Below, one piece after another: positions 1-5,854 of a stretch of 10,224 nucleotides of DNA (within the stretch, counting starts at the first letter, position 1; each line of letters begins with the position of its first letter). This DNA comes from Spirochaetia bacterium (GTDB lineage: Bacteria; Spirochaetota; Spirochaetia; Treponematales; Treponemataceae). The stretch spans positions 1-10,224 of the forward strand of contig CAAGIS010000130.1 of NCBI GenBank assembly GCA_900769985.1, written 5' to 3'. A program made the position numbers and the translations under genes. The notes beneath the pieces were generated by a model that ran no database searches, had not been told where the DNA came from, and was given only the letters and a program-made list of their open reading frames with translations.

Positions 1-64
1 ATTTTTCTGCTAAATTTTATTTCGGTTATTTTTTCAGAACTTTTCATTTTTCTCCATGTTCAAA

Positions 65-106
65 AAAGGGAATTACAAAACATTCATTGTATTTGTAATT
101 CCCTTT
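65..106. terminator. Perfect 15-bp inverted repeat, probable bidirectional terminator
   Basis: Arms at 65-79 and 92-106 are exact reverse complements (AAAGGGAATTACAAA), separated by a 12-base loop. Read on the - strand, the stem runs into six T's (67-62); on the + strand a weaker T-rich tract (112-127) follows. This fits a bidirectional intrinsic terminator for whatever lies left of the window. The upstream gene is not visible, so its ownership is unknown. Confidence 0.55.
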
Positions 107-253
107 AAGAAATTTTTAAGATTTTTCATTTATTATCATACTTTTGGATTTGAAAAGTTCTATCAAAAAAAAATAATTTTTGAATTTTTTATGTTTTCTG
201 CCTGAGAAGTTTAATTCGTATTCTTATTCTTCGGATTTACTGAGATTTTTTAA
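107..253. other. AT-rich non-coding stretch before the hemerythrin gene
   Basis: No reading frame with a ribosome binding site is visible on either strand. The sequence is very AT-rich with many T and A runs. Positions 1-64 are of the same character and also hold no supported gene. Confidence 0.5.
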
Positions 254-282
254 TTGACTTTTCAGTGAATTGCATTTAGATT
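254..282 (+). promoter_or_regulatory. Candidate sigma-70 promoter for hemerythrin
   Basis: TTGACT at 254-259 is followed after 17 bases by TAGATT at 277-282, about 50 bases before the start codon at 333. A second TTGACT (281-286) and a TATATT (288-293) lie close by but are not well spaced with each other. In sequence this AT-rich such matches occur by chance, so the call is tentative. Confidence 0.35.
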
Positions 283-332
283 GACTGTATATTAATTGAA
301 TTGCAAAATTTACATTTGTAATGGAGGCATTT

Positions 333-746
333 ATGGCAGAACGTGTGGTGTGGGATGATAAATATCTTTTAGATATTCCTGAAATTGACAGTCAGCATAA
401 GAAGTTAATTGAAATTGCCAATGAGCTTTATGACATTGCATCAGTTTCTACTGATAAATATAAGCAGGAAATGGGGACAGTTTTAAAAAAGATAGTTGAT
501 TATACTGTTTATCATTTTTCAAATGAAGAGCAGTTTATGCAGAAATATGGTTATGCAGGTTCGGCAATTCATAAAACAGCCCATGACAGTTTTGTGCGTG
601 AAGTTGAATATCAGGTAAATAAGTTGTCAACTGACGATGTTGCCGCCGGATCAAAATTTTATGAATTTATTTCAAACTGGATTTTAACTCACATTGCAAA
701 GGCAGATAAAGTCTGGGCTGCTTTTGTAAAGCCTAAACTCGTTTGA
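333..746 (+). CDS. Bacteriohemerythrin (non-haem di-iron O2-binding protein)
   Basis: The product is a 137-residue single-domain hemerythrin, a cytosolic four-helix bundle that binds O2 reversibly at a di-iron centre. In bacteria it is linked to oxygen sensing, delivery or scavenging. All seven expected iron ligands are visible: H22 (in IDSQHKKL), H61 and E65 (HFSNE), H80 and H84 (HKTAH), and H120 and D125 (HIAKAD). The N-terminal W-x3-Y and P-x-ID-x-QH signature is also present. Start choice: an ATG at 321 is in frame, but GGAGG at 323-327 lies inside that longer reading and is ideally placed, 5 bases before the ATG at 333. The protein therefore begins MAERVVW. There is no fused methyl-accepting or GGDEF domain and no signal peptide, so it acts alone in the cytosol. 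It appears monocistronic, with a terminator-like hairpin at 853-912. Confidence 0.93.
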   Translation: MAERVVWDDKYLLDIPEIDSQHKKLIEIANELYDIASVSTDKYKQEMGTVLKKIVDYTVYHFSNEEQFMQKYGYAGSAIHKTAHDSFVREVEYQVNKLSTDDVAAGSKFYEFISNWILTHIAKADKVWAAFVKPKLV

Positions 747-828
747 TTTATTTTTGCCAGTTCATTTTTCTGATTCTATAAAGAACCTGACTGAATTACG
801 TAATTTCTTGTATTCCCGTTATCTAGAA

Positions 829-844
829 ATACATTATAATGTAT
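829..844. promoter_or_regulatory. 16-bp palindrome containing a consensus -10 box
   Basis: ATACATTATAATGTAT is a perfect 16-bp palindrome, and its centre includes a perfect TATAAT (835-840) on the + strand. The best -35 candidates upstream (TATTCC at 811-816, TTGTAT at 808-813) are weak. Overlap of a palindrome with a -10 box is a usual arrangement for a repressor operator. The gene controlled would be the sugar kinase at 931. No specific regulator can be named. Confidence 0.45.
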
Positions 845-852
845 GCATAATT

Positions 853-912
853 TTAAGGAAACACTGAATAAATCCTACCTGCGGATTTTTCCGTGTTAAC
901 CTTAATTTTTTT
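853..912 (+). terminator. Large hairpin plus T-run: terminator or leader attenuator
   Basis: Nested complementary segments are visible: TTAAGG (853-858) with CCTTAA (900-905), AACAC (860-864) with GTGTT (893-897), and AAATCC (870-875) with GGATTT (883-888). Seven T's follow at 906-912. This has the form of a Rho-independent terminator, although its stem is AT-rich. It may end hemerythrin transcription. Because it lies between the TATAAT at 835-840 and the kinase start at 931, it may instead act as a conditional attenuator in the kinase leader. Confidence 0.55.
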
Positions 913-930
913 CATATTTGGAGAAATGAT

Positions 931-2538
931 ATGACAAATGCAGAAATTATTTCAAGTGGCAATGCCTGTTTGGGAATTGAATTTGGGTCAACAAGAATTA
1001 AAGCTGTGTTGATTAATGACAAATTTGAACCTATAGCAAACGGTTCGTTCACATGGGAAAATTCTTTAGTTAATGGAATTTGGACTTATAATATAGAAGA
1101 AATCCATAATGGGCTGCAACAATGCTATGCAGAACTTAAAAAAGACGTAGCTGAAAAATATAATATCAAACTGACAAATTTCAAATATGGCGGAATTTCT
1201 GCAATGATGCACGGTTATCTTGCTTTTGATAAGGATGACAATCTGCTTGTTCCGTTCAGAACGTGGCGAAATACTATTACAGCAAAAGCTTCAAAAGAAC
1301 TTTCACAACTTTTTGATTTTCCAGTTCCAGAGCGATGGTCAATTTCTCATTTTTATGAAGCAATTTTGAATAACGAAGAACATATTTCAAAAATAAATAA
1401 TGTATATACACTTGCGGCCTATATTCATTATAAACTTACAGGAAAAAGAATTATTGGTGTAGGTGATGCTTCGGGAATGTTCCCTGTAGAATTTTCTGAT
1501 GATAGAAAATCAGCTGACTATAAAAAAGATTTTGTAAACAAATTTGAAAATATTGATATTGTAAAAAAGTATAATTTTGAAATTAGCGAAGTTTTTCCAA
1601 AAGTTTTGATGGCAGGAGAGAACGCAGGAGTTTTAACAGAAGAAGGTGCAAAATTTCTAGATCCTGCAGGGGATTTAAAATCTGGTATTCCAATGTGTCC
1701 GCCGGAAGGAGATGCAGGAACAGGAATGGTAGCTACAAATTCTGTAGAAGTTCAGACTGGAAATATAAGTGCAGGAACATCAGTATTCAGCATGGTCGTT
1801 TTGGAAAAAGACTTGAAAAAATCATATCCTGGAATTATTGATATTGTAACAACACCTGACGGTGCTCCTGTTGCAATGGTTCATGCAAATAACTGTACAG
1901 GTGAACATAATTATTGGATTAACTTTTTCAAAGAAATTACTGAAATAATGTGCGGTAAAGAAAACACTCCTCAAATAGGAACTTTTTATGATAAGCTGAT
2001 TATGAAATCTTTAGAAGCTGATAAAGATTGCGGAAATCTCCTTGCATACAATTATCTTTCTGGTGAAACTATCACAGGATTTAATTCAGGATGTCCTCTT
2101 TTTGTTCGCGGCGAAAATGCAAATTTTAATGTAGCAAATTTTATGCGCGTTCAAATGTTTTCTTCTTTAGGAGCATTAAGAGTTGGGATGAATATTCTGT
2201 ATGATGATGAAAAAGTTCCTGTAAAAAGTATGACAGGAGCCGGCGGATATTTTAAAACTCAGGCAGGACTAAAATATATGGCAGCCGCTATGAAAACTCC
2301 AGTTAGTGCAATGGAAACAGCAGGAGAAGGCGGTCCTTGGGGAATGGCAATTCTTGCTTCTTATGCAGCAGAAACACAAAAACAATCACTGAGCAATTAC
2401 CTTAATGCAAAAGTTTTTGCTGACTGCAAAAAAGAAACTTCAAATCCAGAAAAAGACATTTGTGATTCATTTGAAATTTTCTTTGAAAATTATAAAAAAG
2501 GTCTTGCAGTTGAAAAAGCTGCTGTTGAAAATTTGTAA
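931..2538 (+). CDS. FGGY-family sugar kinase, probable L-ribulokinase-type
   Basis: The 535-residue length fits the FGGY carbohydrate kinases, cytosolic enzymes that transfer the ATP gamma-phosphate to a sugar. Visible elements are: the N-terminal phosphate-1 loop GIEFGSTRIKAV (residues 15-26); PPEGDAGTGMVAT, with D261 the likely catalytic base; the phosphate-2 region SAGTS, with G282-T283-S284; and the C-terminal adenosine region GAGG (436-439) followed by a Q-x-x-L-type helix and MKTPV. GGAGA at 920-924 gives a good ribosome binding site 6 bases before the ATG. Only 20 bases separate its stop from the araD-type epimerase, so the pair is an operon. That context favours L-ribulose as substrate, giving L-ribulose 5-phosphate. 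It differs from classical E. coli AraB in length and motif detail; it looks more like the kinase found with araD in Bacteroides arabinose clusters (from memory). Xylulose or another pentulose is an alternative. Confidence 0.85.
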   Translation: MTNAEIISSGNACLGIEFGSTRIKAVLINDKFEPIANGSFTWENSLVNGIWTYNIEEIHNGLQQCYAELKKDVAEKYNIKLTNFKYGGISAMMHGYLAFDKDDNLLVPFRTWRNTITAKASKELSQLFDFPVPERWSISHFYEAILNNEEHISKINNVYTLAAYIHYKLTGKRIIGVGDASGMFPVEFSDDRKSADYKKDFVNKFENIDIVKKYNFEISEVFPKVLMAGENAGVLTEEGAKFLDPAGDLKSGIPMCPPEGDAGTGMVATNSVEVQTGNISAGTSVFSMVVLEKDLKKSYPGIIDIVTTPDGAPVAMVHANNCTGEHNYWINFFKEITEIMCGKENTPQIGTFYDKLIMKSLEADKDCGNLLAYNYLSGETITGFNSGCPLFVRGENANFNVANFMRVQMFSSLGALRVGMNILYDDEKVPVKSMTGAGGYFKTQAGLKYMAAAMKTPVSAMETAGEGGPWGMAILASYAAETQKQSLSNYLNAKVFADCKKETSNPEKDICDSFEIFFENYKKGLAVEKAAVENL

Positions 2539-2558
2539 TAAAAAAAATCGAGGATTAT

Positions 2559-3275
2559 ATGAAATTTGAAGAAATAAGAATTCAGGCATACAATGCAAAT
2601 ATGAAAATTCCAGAAAATCATTTGGCACTTTATACATGGGGAAATGTTTCTGCTTTTGATAAAAAAGAAGGTGTTTTTGCAATAAAACCGTCGGGAGTTC
2701 CTTATCCAGAACTGACAGCTGAATCTATGGTGATTGTTGATTTGGATGGCAAAGTAGTAGATGGAAAACTTAATCCTTCATCAGACACACCGACACATGC
2801 CGTTTTATACAAAGAATTTGCAGTAAATAAAAATGCTGATGTTGGCGGAATCATTCATACTCATTCAACATTTGCAGTTAGCTGGGCACAGGCAGTAAAA
2901 TCAGTTCCATTGTTTGGAACAACACACGCAGACCATATCCAAAAAGACATTCCATGTACACCATATCTTTCTAAAGAAGCTGTTCAAAATGATTACGAAA
3001 AAGAAACTGGACTTTTAATTGTAAAACATTTTAAAGAACTTGGACTAAATCCAAATGAAATAAATATGGTTTTATGCGGAGGGCATGGTCCATTTGCATG
3101 GGGAAAAACTGCAGAAAAGGCAGTGTATAACGGCACCGTTCTTGAAGAAATCTGTAAAATGGCATTTAATACAATTTCTTTAAAACCAGATGCTCAAAGA
3201 CTCCCCGAATATATCGTAGACAAACATTATCTGCGTAAGCATGGCCCGAACGCATATTACGGACAAAAGCCGTAA
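2559..3275 (+). CDS. araD: L-ribulose-5-phosphate 4-epimerase
   Basis: The 238-residue product belongs to the class II aldolase/AraD family and interconverts L-ribulose 5-phosphate and D-xylulose 5-phosphate in the cytosol by retro-aldol cleavage. Metal-ligand and catalytic positions known from E. coli AraD are recognisable: D76 (PSSDTPTH), H100 and H102 (IIHTHS), H176 (CGGHGPF), D125 (HADH) and the C-terminal tyrosines Y233/Y234 (HGPNAYYGQ). The N-terminal TWGNVSA and KPSGV substrate-binding loops are intact, so this is a true epimerase rather than a fuculose-phosphate aldolase. GAGGA at 2550-2554 precedes the ATG by 4 bases. It is the second gene of the kinase operon. A small hairpin, TTACGG/CCGTAA (3257-3275), covers its last codons and stop, but no T-run follows it. 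Confidence 0.92.
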   Translation: MKFEEIRIQAYNANMKIPENHLALYTWGNVSAFDKKEGVFAIKPSGVPYPELTAESMVIVDLDGKVVDGKLNPSSDTPTHAVLYKEFAVNKNADVGGIIHTHSTFAVSWAQAVKSVPLFGTTHADHIQKDIPCTPYLSKEAVQNDYEKETGLLIVKHFKELGLNPNEINMVLCGGHGPFAWGKTAEKAVYNGTVLEEICKMAFNTISLKPDAQRLPEYIVDKHYLRKHGPNAYYGQKP

Positions 3276-3311
3276 GAACCTTCGTCAAAATCATAGCTGA
3301 ATTTTTCATTA

Positions 3312-3622
3312 CGCAGAATTTTTACCCTTCAATCGCGCCGTCAATCAGTTTTTCCAGTTCCGTTTTGGAAAGTTTTTTGCCGTATGAAACAACCTTGCCG
3401 TTAATCACAACGCCCGGAAGACTCATCACACCAAGAGACATGATTTTTTCCAAATCCGTTACATGCTGAATGTCCGCCGCAAGATTTTTTTCTGCCATAA
3501 TGTCAATGACAGTCTGATACATCGAACTGCAAGTACAGCAGCCGTCCCGACCTAAAATTTCGATTGAATTGATTTGCATTTTGAGGGCCTCCAAAAATAT
3601 TGATAGTGTCGCAGAATTTTTA
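3312..3622. repeat. 13-bp direct repeats flanking the thioredoxin-like gene
   Basis: CGCAGAATTTTTA occurs exactly at 3312-3324, where its last three bases are the - strand stop codon of the thioredoxin-like gene, and again at 3610-3622 just upstream of that gene's ribosome binding site. The spacing between copies is 298 bp. It could mark a small insertion or excision unit, or be chance in AT-rich DNA. Confidence 0.45.
3322..3579 (-). CDS. Small thioredoxin-fold disulfide protein (CCTC active site)
   Basis: The 85-residue product resembles the small redox-active disulfide family (Thioredoxin_3 type). A beta strand (INSIEILG) leads to G13-C14-C15-T16-C17, a CxxC redox centre whose first x is also cysteine. 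A cis-proline loop, SLPGVVINGK (P55), follows, then a C-terminal helix. There is no signal peptide, so it is cytosolic. The frame can be opened at a TTG 15 bases upstream, but GGAGG (3588-3592 on the - strand) lies 8 bases before the ATG at 3579, which is the better start. Such proteins often accompany ArsP-type permeases and arsR in arsenic operons. Here the arsC gene lies 4 kb away on the same strand, with a restriction-modification module between. It may serve as electron donor for ArsC; that is inference. Its composition is richer in G+C than araD next to it. Confidence 0.8.
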   Translation of the reverse strand: MQINSIEILGRDGCCTCSSMYQTVIDIMAEKNLAADIQHVTDLEKIMSLGVMSLPGVVINGKVVSYGKKLSKTELEKLIDGAIEG

Positions 3623-3647
3623 TCTAATCTGATTCCGAAAAATTCTC

Positions 3648-3761
3648 TTAAACTCTCTTTGTTTTTAATGATTTTAACATTTATTCCATTAAAGTAAGTG
3701 TCTGTTCATAGGAAAGTTCAAGAACTTGTTTTGTAAAATCTTCAAAAGCTGCATCTGACAT
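3648..3761 (-). pseudogene. Decayed antitoxin-like small ORF
   Basis: On the - strand, a strong GGAGG (3773-3769) lies 7 bases before an ATG at 3761. It opens a 26-codon frame, MSDAAFEDFTKQVLELSYEQ followed by TLTLME, and stops at 3681-3683. Reading through that TAA in the same frame gives MLKSLKTKRV before a second stop at 3648-3650. The composite LME-stop-MLKSLK resembles the helix of small antitoxin-like proteins (LMEKMLKSL type), as if a Lys codon AAA had become TAA. No toxin gene is adjacent. Either it is a relic of a toxin-antitoxin gene or a genuine 26-residue peptide. The family likeness is from memory and weak. Confidence 0.35.
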
Positions 3762-3837
3762 ATTTTCGCCTCCAGACTATTGAACATTCTCATTTGTATT
3801 CTATCATATTTTCATCAGATTGACCATTTATGTATAC

Positions 3838-3864
3838 TTGACTATTCTCATAGAGCATTATAAA
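3838..3864 (+). promoter_or_regulatory. Candidate promoter of the restriction-modification operon
   Basis: TTGACT (3838-3843) and TATAAA (3859-3864) are separated by 15 bases, shorter than ideal, and lie 26 bases before the methyltransferase ATG. An imperfect copy of the -35 segment, TTGAACATTCTCAT at 3780-3793, matches TTGACTATTCTCAT at 3838-3851 in 12 of 14 positions. The repeat may be a regulatory element shared with the divergent small ORF. Confidence 0.4.
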
Positions 3865-3867
3865 GTA

Positions 3868-3886
3868 GGATGTAAAGGGATGTAAA
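3868..3886 (+). promoter_or_regulatory. Tandem GGATG (FokI-type target) sites in the methyltransferase leader
   Basis: GGATGTAAA occurs twice, at 3868-3876 and 3878-3886, so GGATG pentamers sit at 3868-3872 and 3878-3882 in the same orientation, one helical turn apart. The second overlaps the only plausible ribosome binding site (AAGGGA, 3875-3880). GGATG is the target of FokI, the closest family member recognised for the downstream enzyme. Methylation of these sites could feed back on expression; this is inference. Confidence 0.6.
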
Positions 3887-3889
3887 AGC

Positions 3890-5854
3890 ATGCGCTATAT
3901 TGGCAGTAAAGCAAACTTACTTAGGAATATAGAAAATTGTATCTCAACAAATATTCATATAAGGCAAAAGAGTTTCTGCGATATTTTCAGCGGAACAGGC
4001 GTAGTTGCACAATACTTCAAGCCAAAATATGAAATTATCTCAAATGATGCACTTTTCTTTTCATACGCTATTCAAAAATCTATTGTAGAAAATAATTCTA
4101 TACCAACTTTTGATAAACTCAGACTCTCTGTTAAAAATCCTTTTGATTATTTGGAAAATGCAACTTTACCCAATATAAGCAAATTTGTAGAAGAAAACTA
4201 TTCACCATCAGGCAAAGCTGGAAGAATGTATTTCACTTCCGAGAATGCCCGGCGTATTGATTTTATTCGCACAACAATAGAGCAATGGAAGACCGAAAAA
4301 AAATTGACCGAAGCTGAGTATTACTATCTTCTTGCAAGTTTGATTGAAGCCGTTCCTTCTGTATCGAACATCACAGGAACTTACGGAGCATACCTAAAAA
4401 ACTGGGACAAACGTGCATATAAGAAAATCGAACTTCCACAATTCGCTATACAGAATAATAACCGAAATAACAAGGCTTATAACGAAGATGCCTTTGATTT
4501 AGAGAAACATATTTCAGGCGATATCCTTTACATTGACCCGCCCTATAATTCAAGGCAGTATGCACCGAATTACCATGTTTTAGAAACAATTGCCCGATAT
4601 GATAATCCCGTGCTTTCAGGTGTTACGGGAATGCGTCCGTATGAAAATCAAAAATCAGTTTTCTGTTCAAAACATGATGTAAATAATGCTTTTGATCAAC
4701 TTATTCGTAATGCTGATTTTTCACATCTTGTTCTTAGTTACAGTTCTGCCGGATTGATGAATGTTGATTTTATTGAGAAAACACTCAAAGATAACGGTAT
4801 TGCTTCAACATATTCTTTGCAAAAAATTCCGTATCGAAAGTATAAAAGCAAGATTTATGATGAAAGTGGTGTGTGCGAATATCTTTTTTACATTCAGAAA
4901 AAAGCACAGAATAATGTTTATATTTTCCCCCAAGAAAAAATACTCTCTGTTGCCAGTTCAACAGTCAATTATGGCTTGAATATTCGAAATCAAAAATATA
5001 TAAAAAGTCCACTTAATTACATCGGTGGAAAGTACAAGTTACTTCCTCAGCTTATGCCTCTTATTCCTAAGAATATAAATATTTTTGTTGATTTGTTTTG
5101 TGGAGGCGGAAATGTCGGTGTGAATGCAGACTGCAAAAAACTCATCTTCAATGATATGAACACCATCCTTATGGAAATGTTCAGAACCTTTGCTTCTATG
5201 AATCTTGAAGATTTACTTGCTAAAATTGACTCAACTATTGCAAAATGGAATCTTTCAATGACGAATGAAGATGCTTTTATTGCCTTTCGAGAGCATTACA
5301 ACAAAACTCGCAACCCAATTGATTTATATGTGCTTTCTTGTTTTTCTTTCAATTATCAGTTTCGTTTCAATAATAACCATGAATACAATAATCCGTTCGG
5401 ACGAAATCGAAGCCGTTACTCTGATACAATGAAAACTAATCTCATACGTTTTGTACAGAAAATTCAATCTGTATCTGCTGAGTTTGTGTCGCATGACTTT
5501 GCAAAATTTGCGATTGATGATTTGAATGAAAAAGATTTTGTCTACTGCGACCCGCCCTATTTAATTACGACAGGTTCTTACAACGACGGAAACCGTGGTT
5601 TCAAAAACTGGACGAAAGAATCTGACAAAGCATTATATACCCTGCTCGATAAATTGAATGAAAAAGGTGTTCGATTTGCTCTTTCAAATGTTTTTACCCA
5701 CAAAGGTGAACAAAACCACATTCTGATTGATTGGGCAAAAAAATATACTGTCCATCATCTTCAAAAAGATTACTCTAATTCAAGTTACAACACTGAACGA
5801 TTGGGAAGCGATGAAGTTCTGGTAACAAATTACGCTTTGGAGAGTAAAATATGA
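3890..5854 (+). CDS. Fused two-domain DNA adenine methyltransferase (M.FokI-like)
   Basis: The 654-residue protein carries two complete D12-class N6-adenine methyltransferase domains in tandem. Domain 1 (about residues 1-340) starts MRYIGSKANLL, has SAM motif I DIFSGTGVVA (31-40) and catalytic DPPYN (216-220). Domain 2 (about 375-654) starts LNYIGGKYKLL, has motif I DLFCGGGNVG (401-410) and catalytic DPPY (554-557). M.FokI has the same tandem design and similar length: because GGATG is asymmetric, each domain methylates the adenine of one strand. It protects host DNA from the endonuclease encoded immediately downstream, with which it overlaps by 4 bases (ATGA). The ATG at 3890 is favoured because the MRYIGSK N-terminus is typical of the family. 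Both catalytic motifs are intact, so both domains should be active. The predicted target is GGATG/CATCC, by homology only. Confidence 0.93.
   Translation: MRYIGSKANLLRNIENCISTNIHIRQKSFCDIFSGTGVVAQYFKPKYEIISNDALFFSYAIQKSIVENNSIPTFDKLRLSVKNPFDYLENATLPNISKFVEENYSPSGKAGRMYFTSENARRIDFIRTTIEQWKTEKKLTEAEYYYLLASLIEAVPSVSNITGTYGAYLKNWDKRAYKKIELPQFAIQNNNRNNKAYNEDAFDLEKHISGDILYIDPPYNSRQYAPNYHVLETIARYDNPVLSGVTGMRPYENQKSVFCSKHDVNNAFDQLIRNADFSHLVLSYSSAGLMNVDFIEKTLKDNGIASTYSLQKIPYRKYKSKIYDESGVCEYLFYIQKKAQNNVYIFPQEKILSVASSTVNYGLNIRNQKYIKSPLNYIGGKYKLLPQLMPLIPKNINIFVDLFCGGGNVGVNADCKKLIFNDMNTILMEMFRTFASMNLEDLLAKIDSTIAKWNLSMTNEDAFIAFREHYNKTRNPIDLYVLSCFSFNYQFRFNNNHEYNNPFGRNRSRYSDTMKTNLIRFVQKIQSVSAEFVSHDFAKFAIDDLNEKDFVYCDPPYLITTGSYNDGNRGFKNWTKESDKALYTLLDKLNEKGVRFALSNVFTHKGEQNHILIDWAKKYTVHHLQKDYSNSSYNTERLGSDEVLVTNYALESKI

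Noticed and set aside
321..332. Upstream ATG for hemerythrin
   Set aside because: It overlaps the GGAGG that serves the ATG at 333, has no binding site of its own, and adds residues outside the conserved N-terminus.
3257..3275. Hairpin TTACGG/CCGTAA at the end of araD as a terminator
   Set aside because: It lies within the last codons, the stem is only 6 bp and no T-run follows.
3580..3594. TTG start extending the thioredoxin-like protein by five residues
   Set aside because: The extension runs through the GGAGG ribosome binding site itself; the ATG at 3579 is correctly spaced from it.
3890..5854. Two separate methyltransferase genes merged by a sequencing error
   Set aside because: The single frame is continuous with a natural linker, and FokI-type methyltransferases are known to be tandem fusions of this size.
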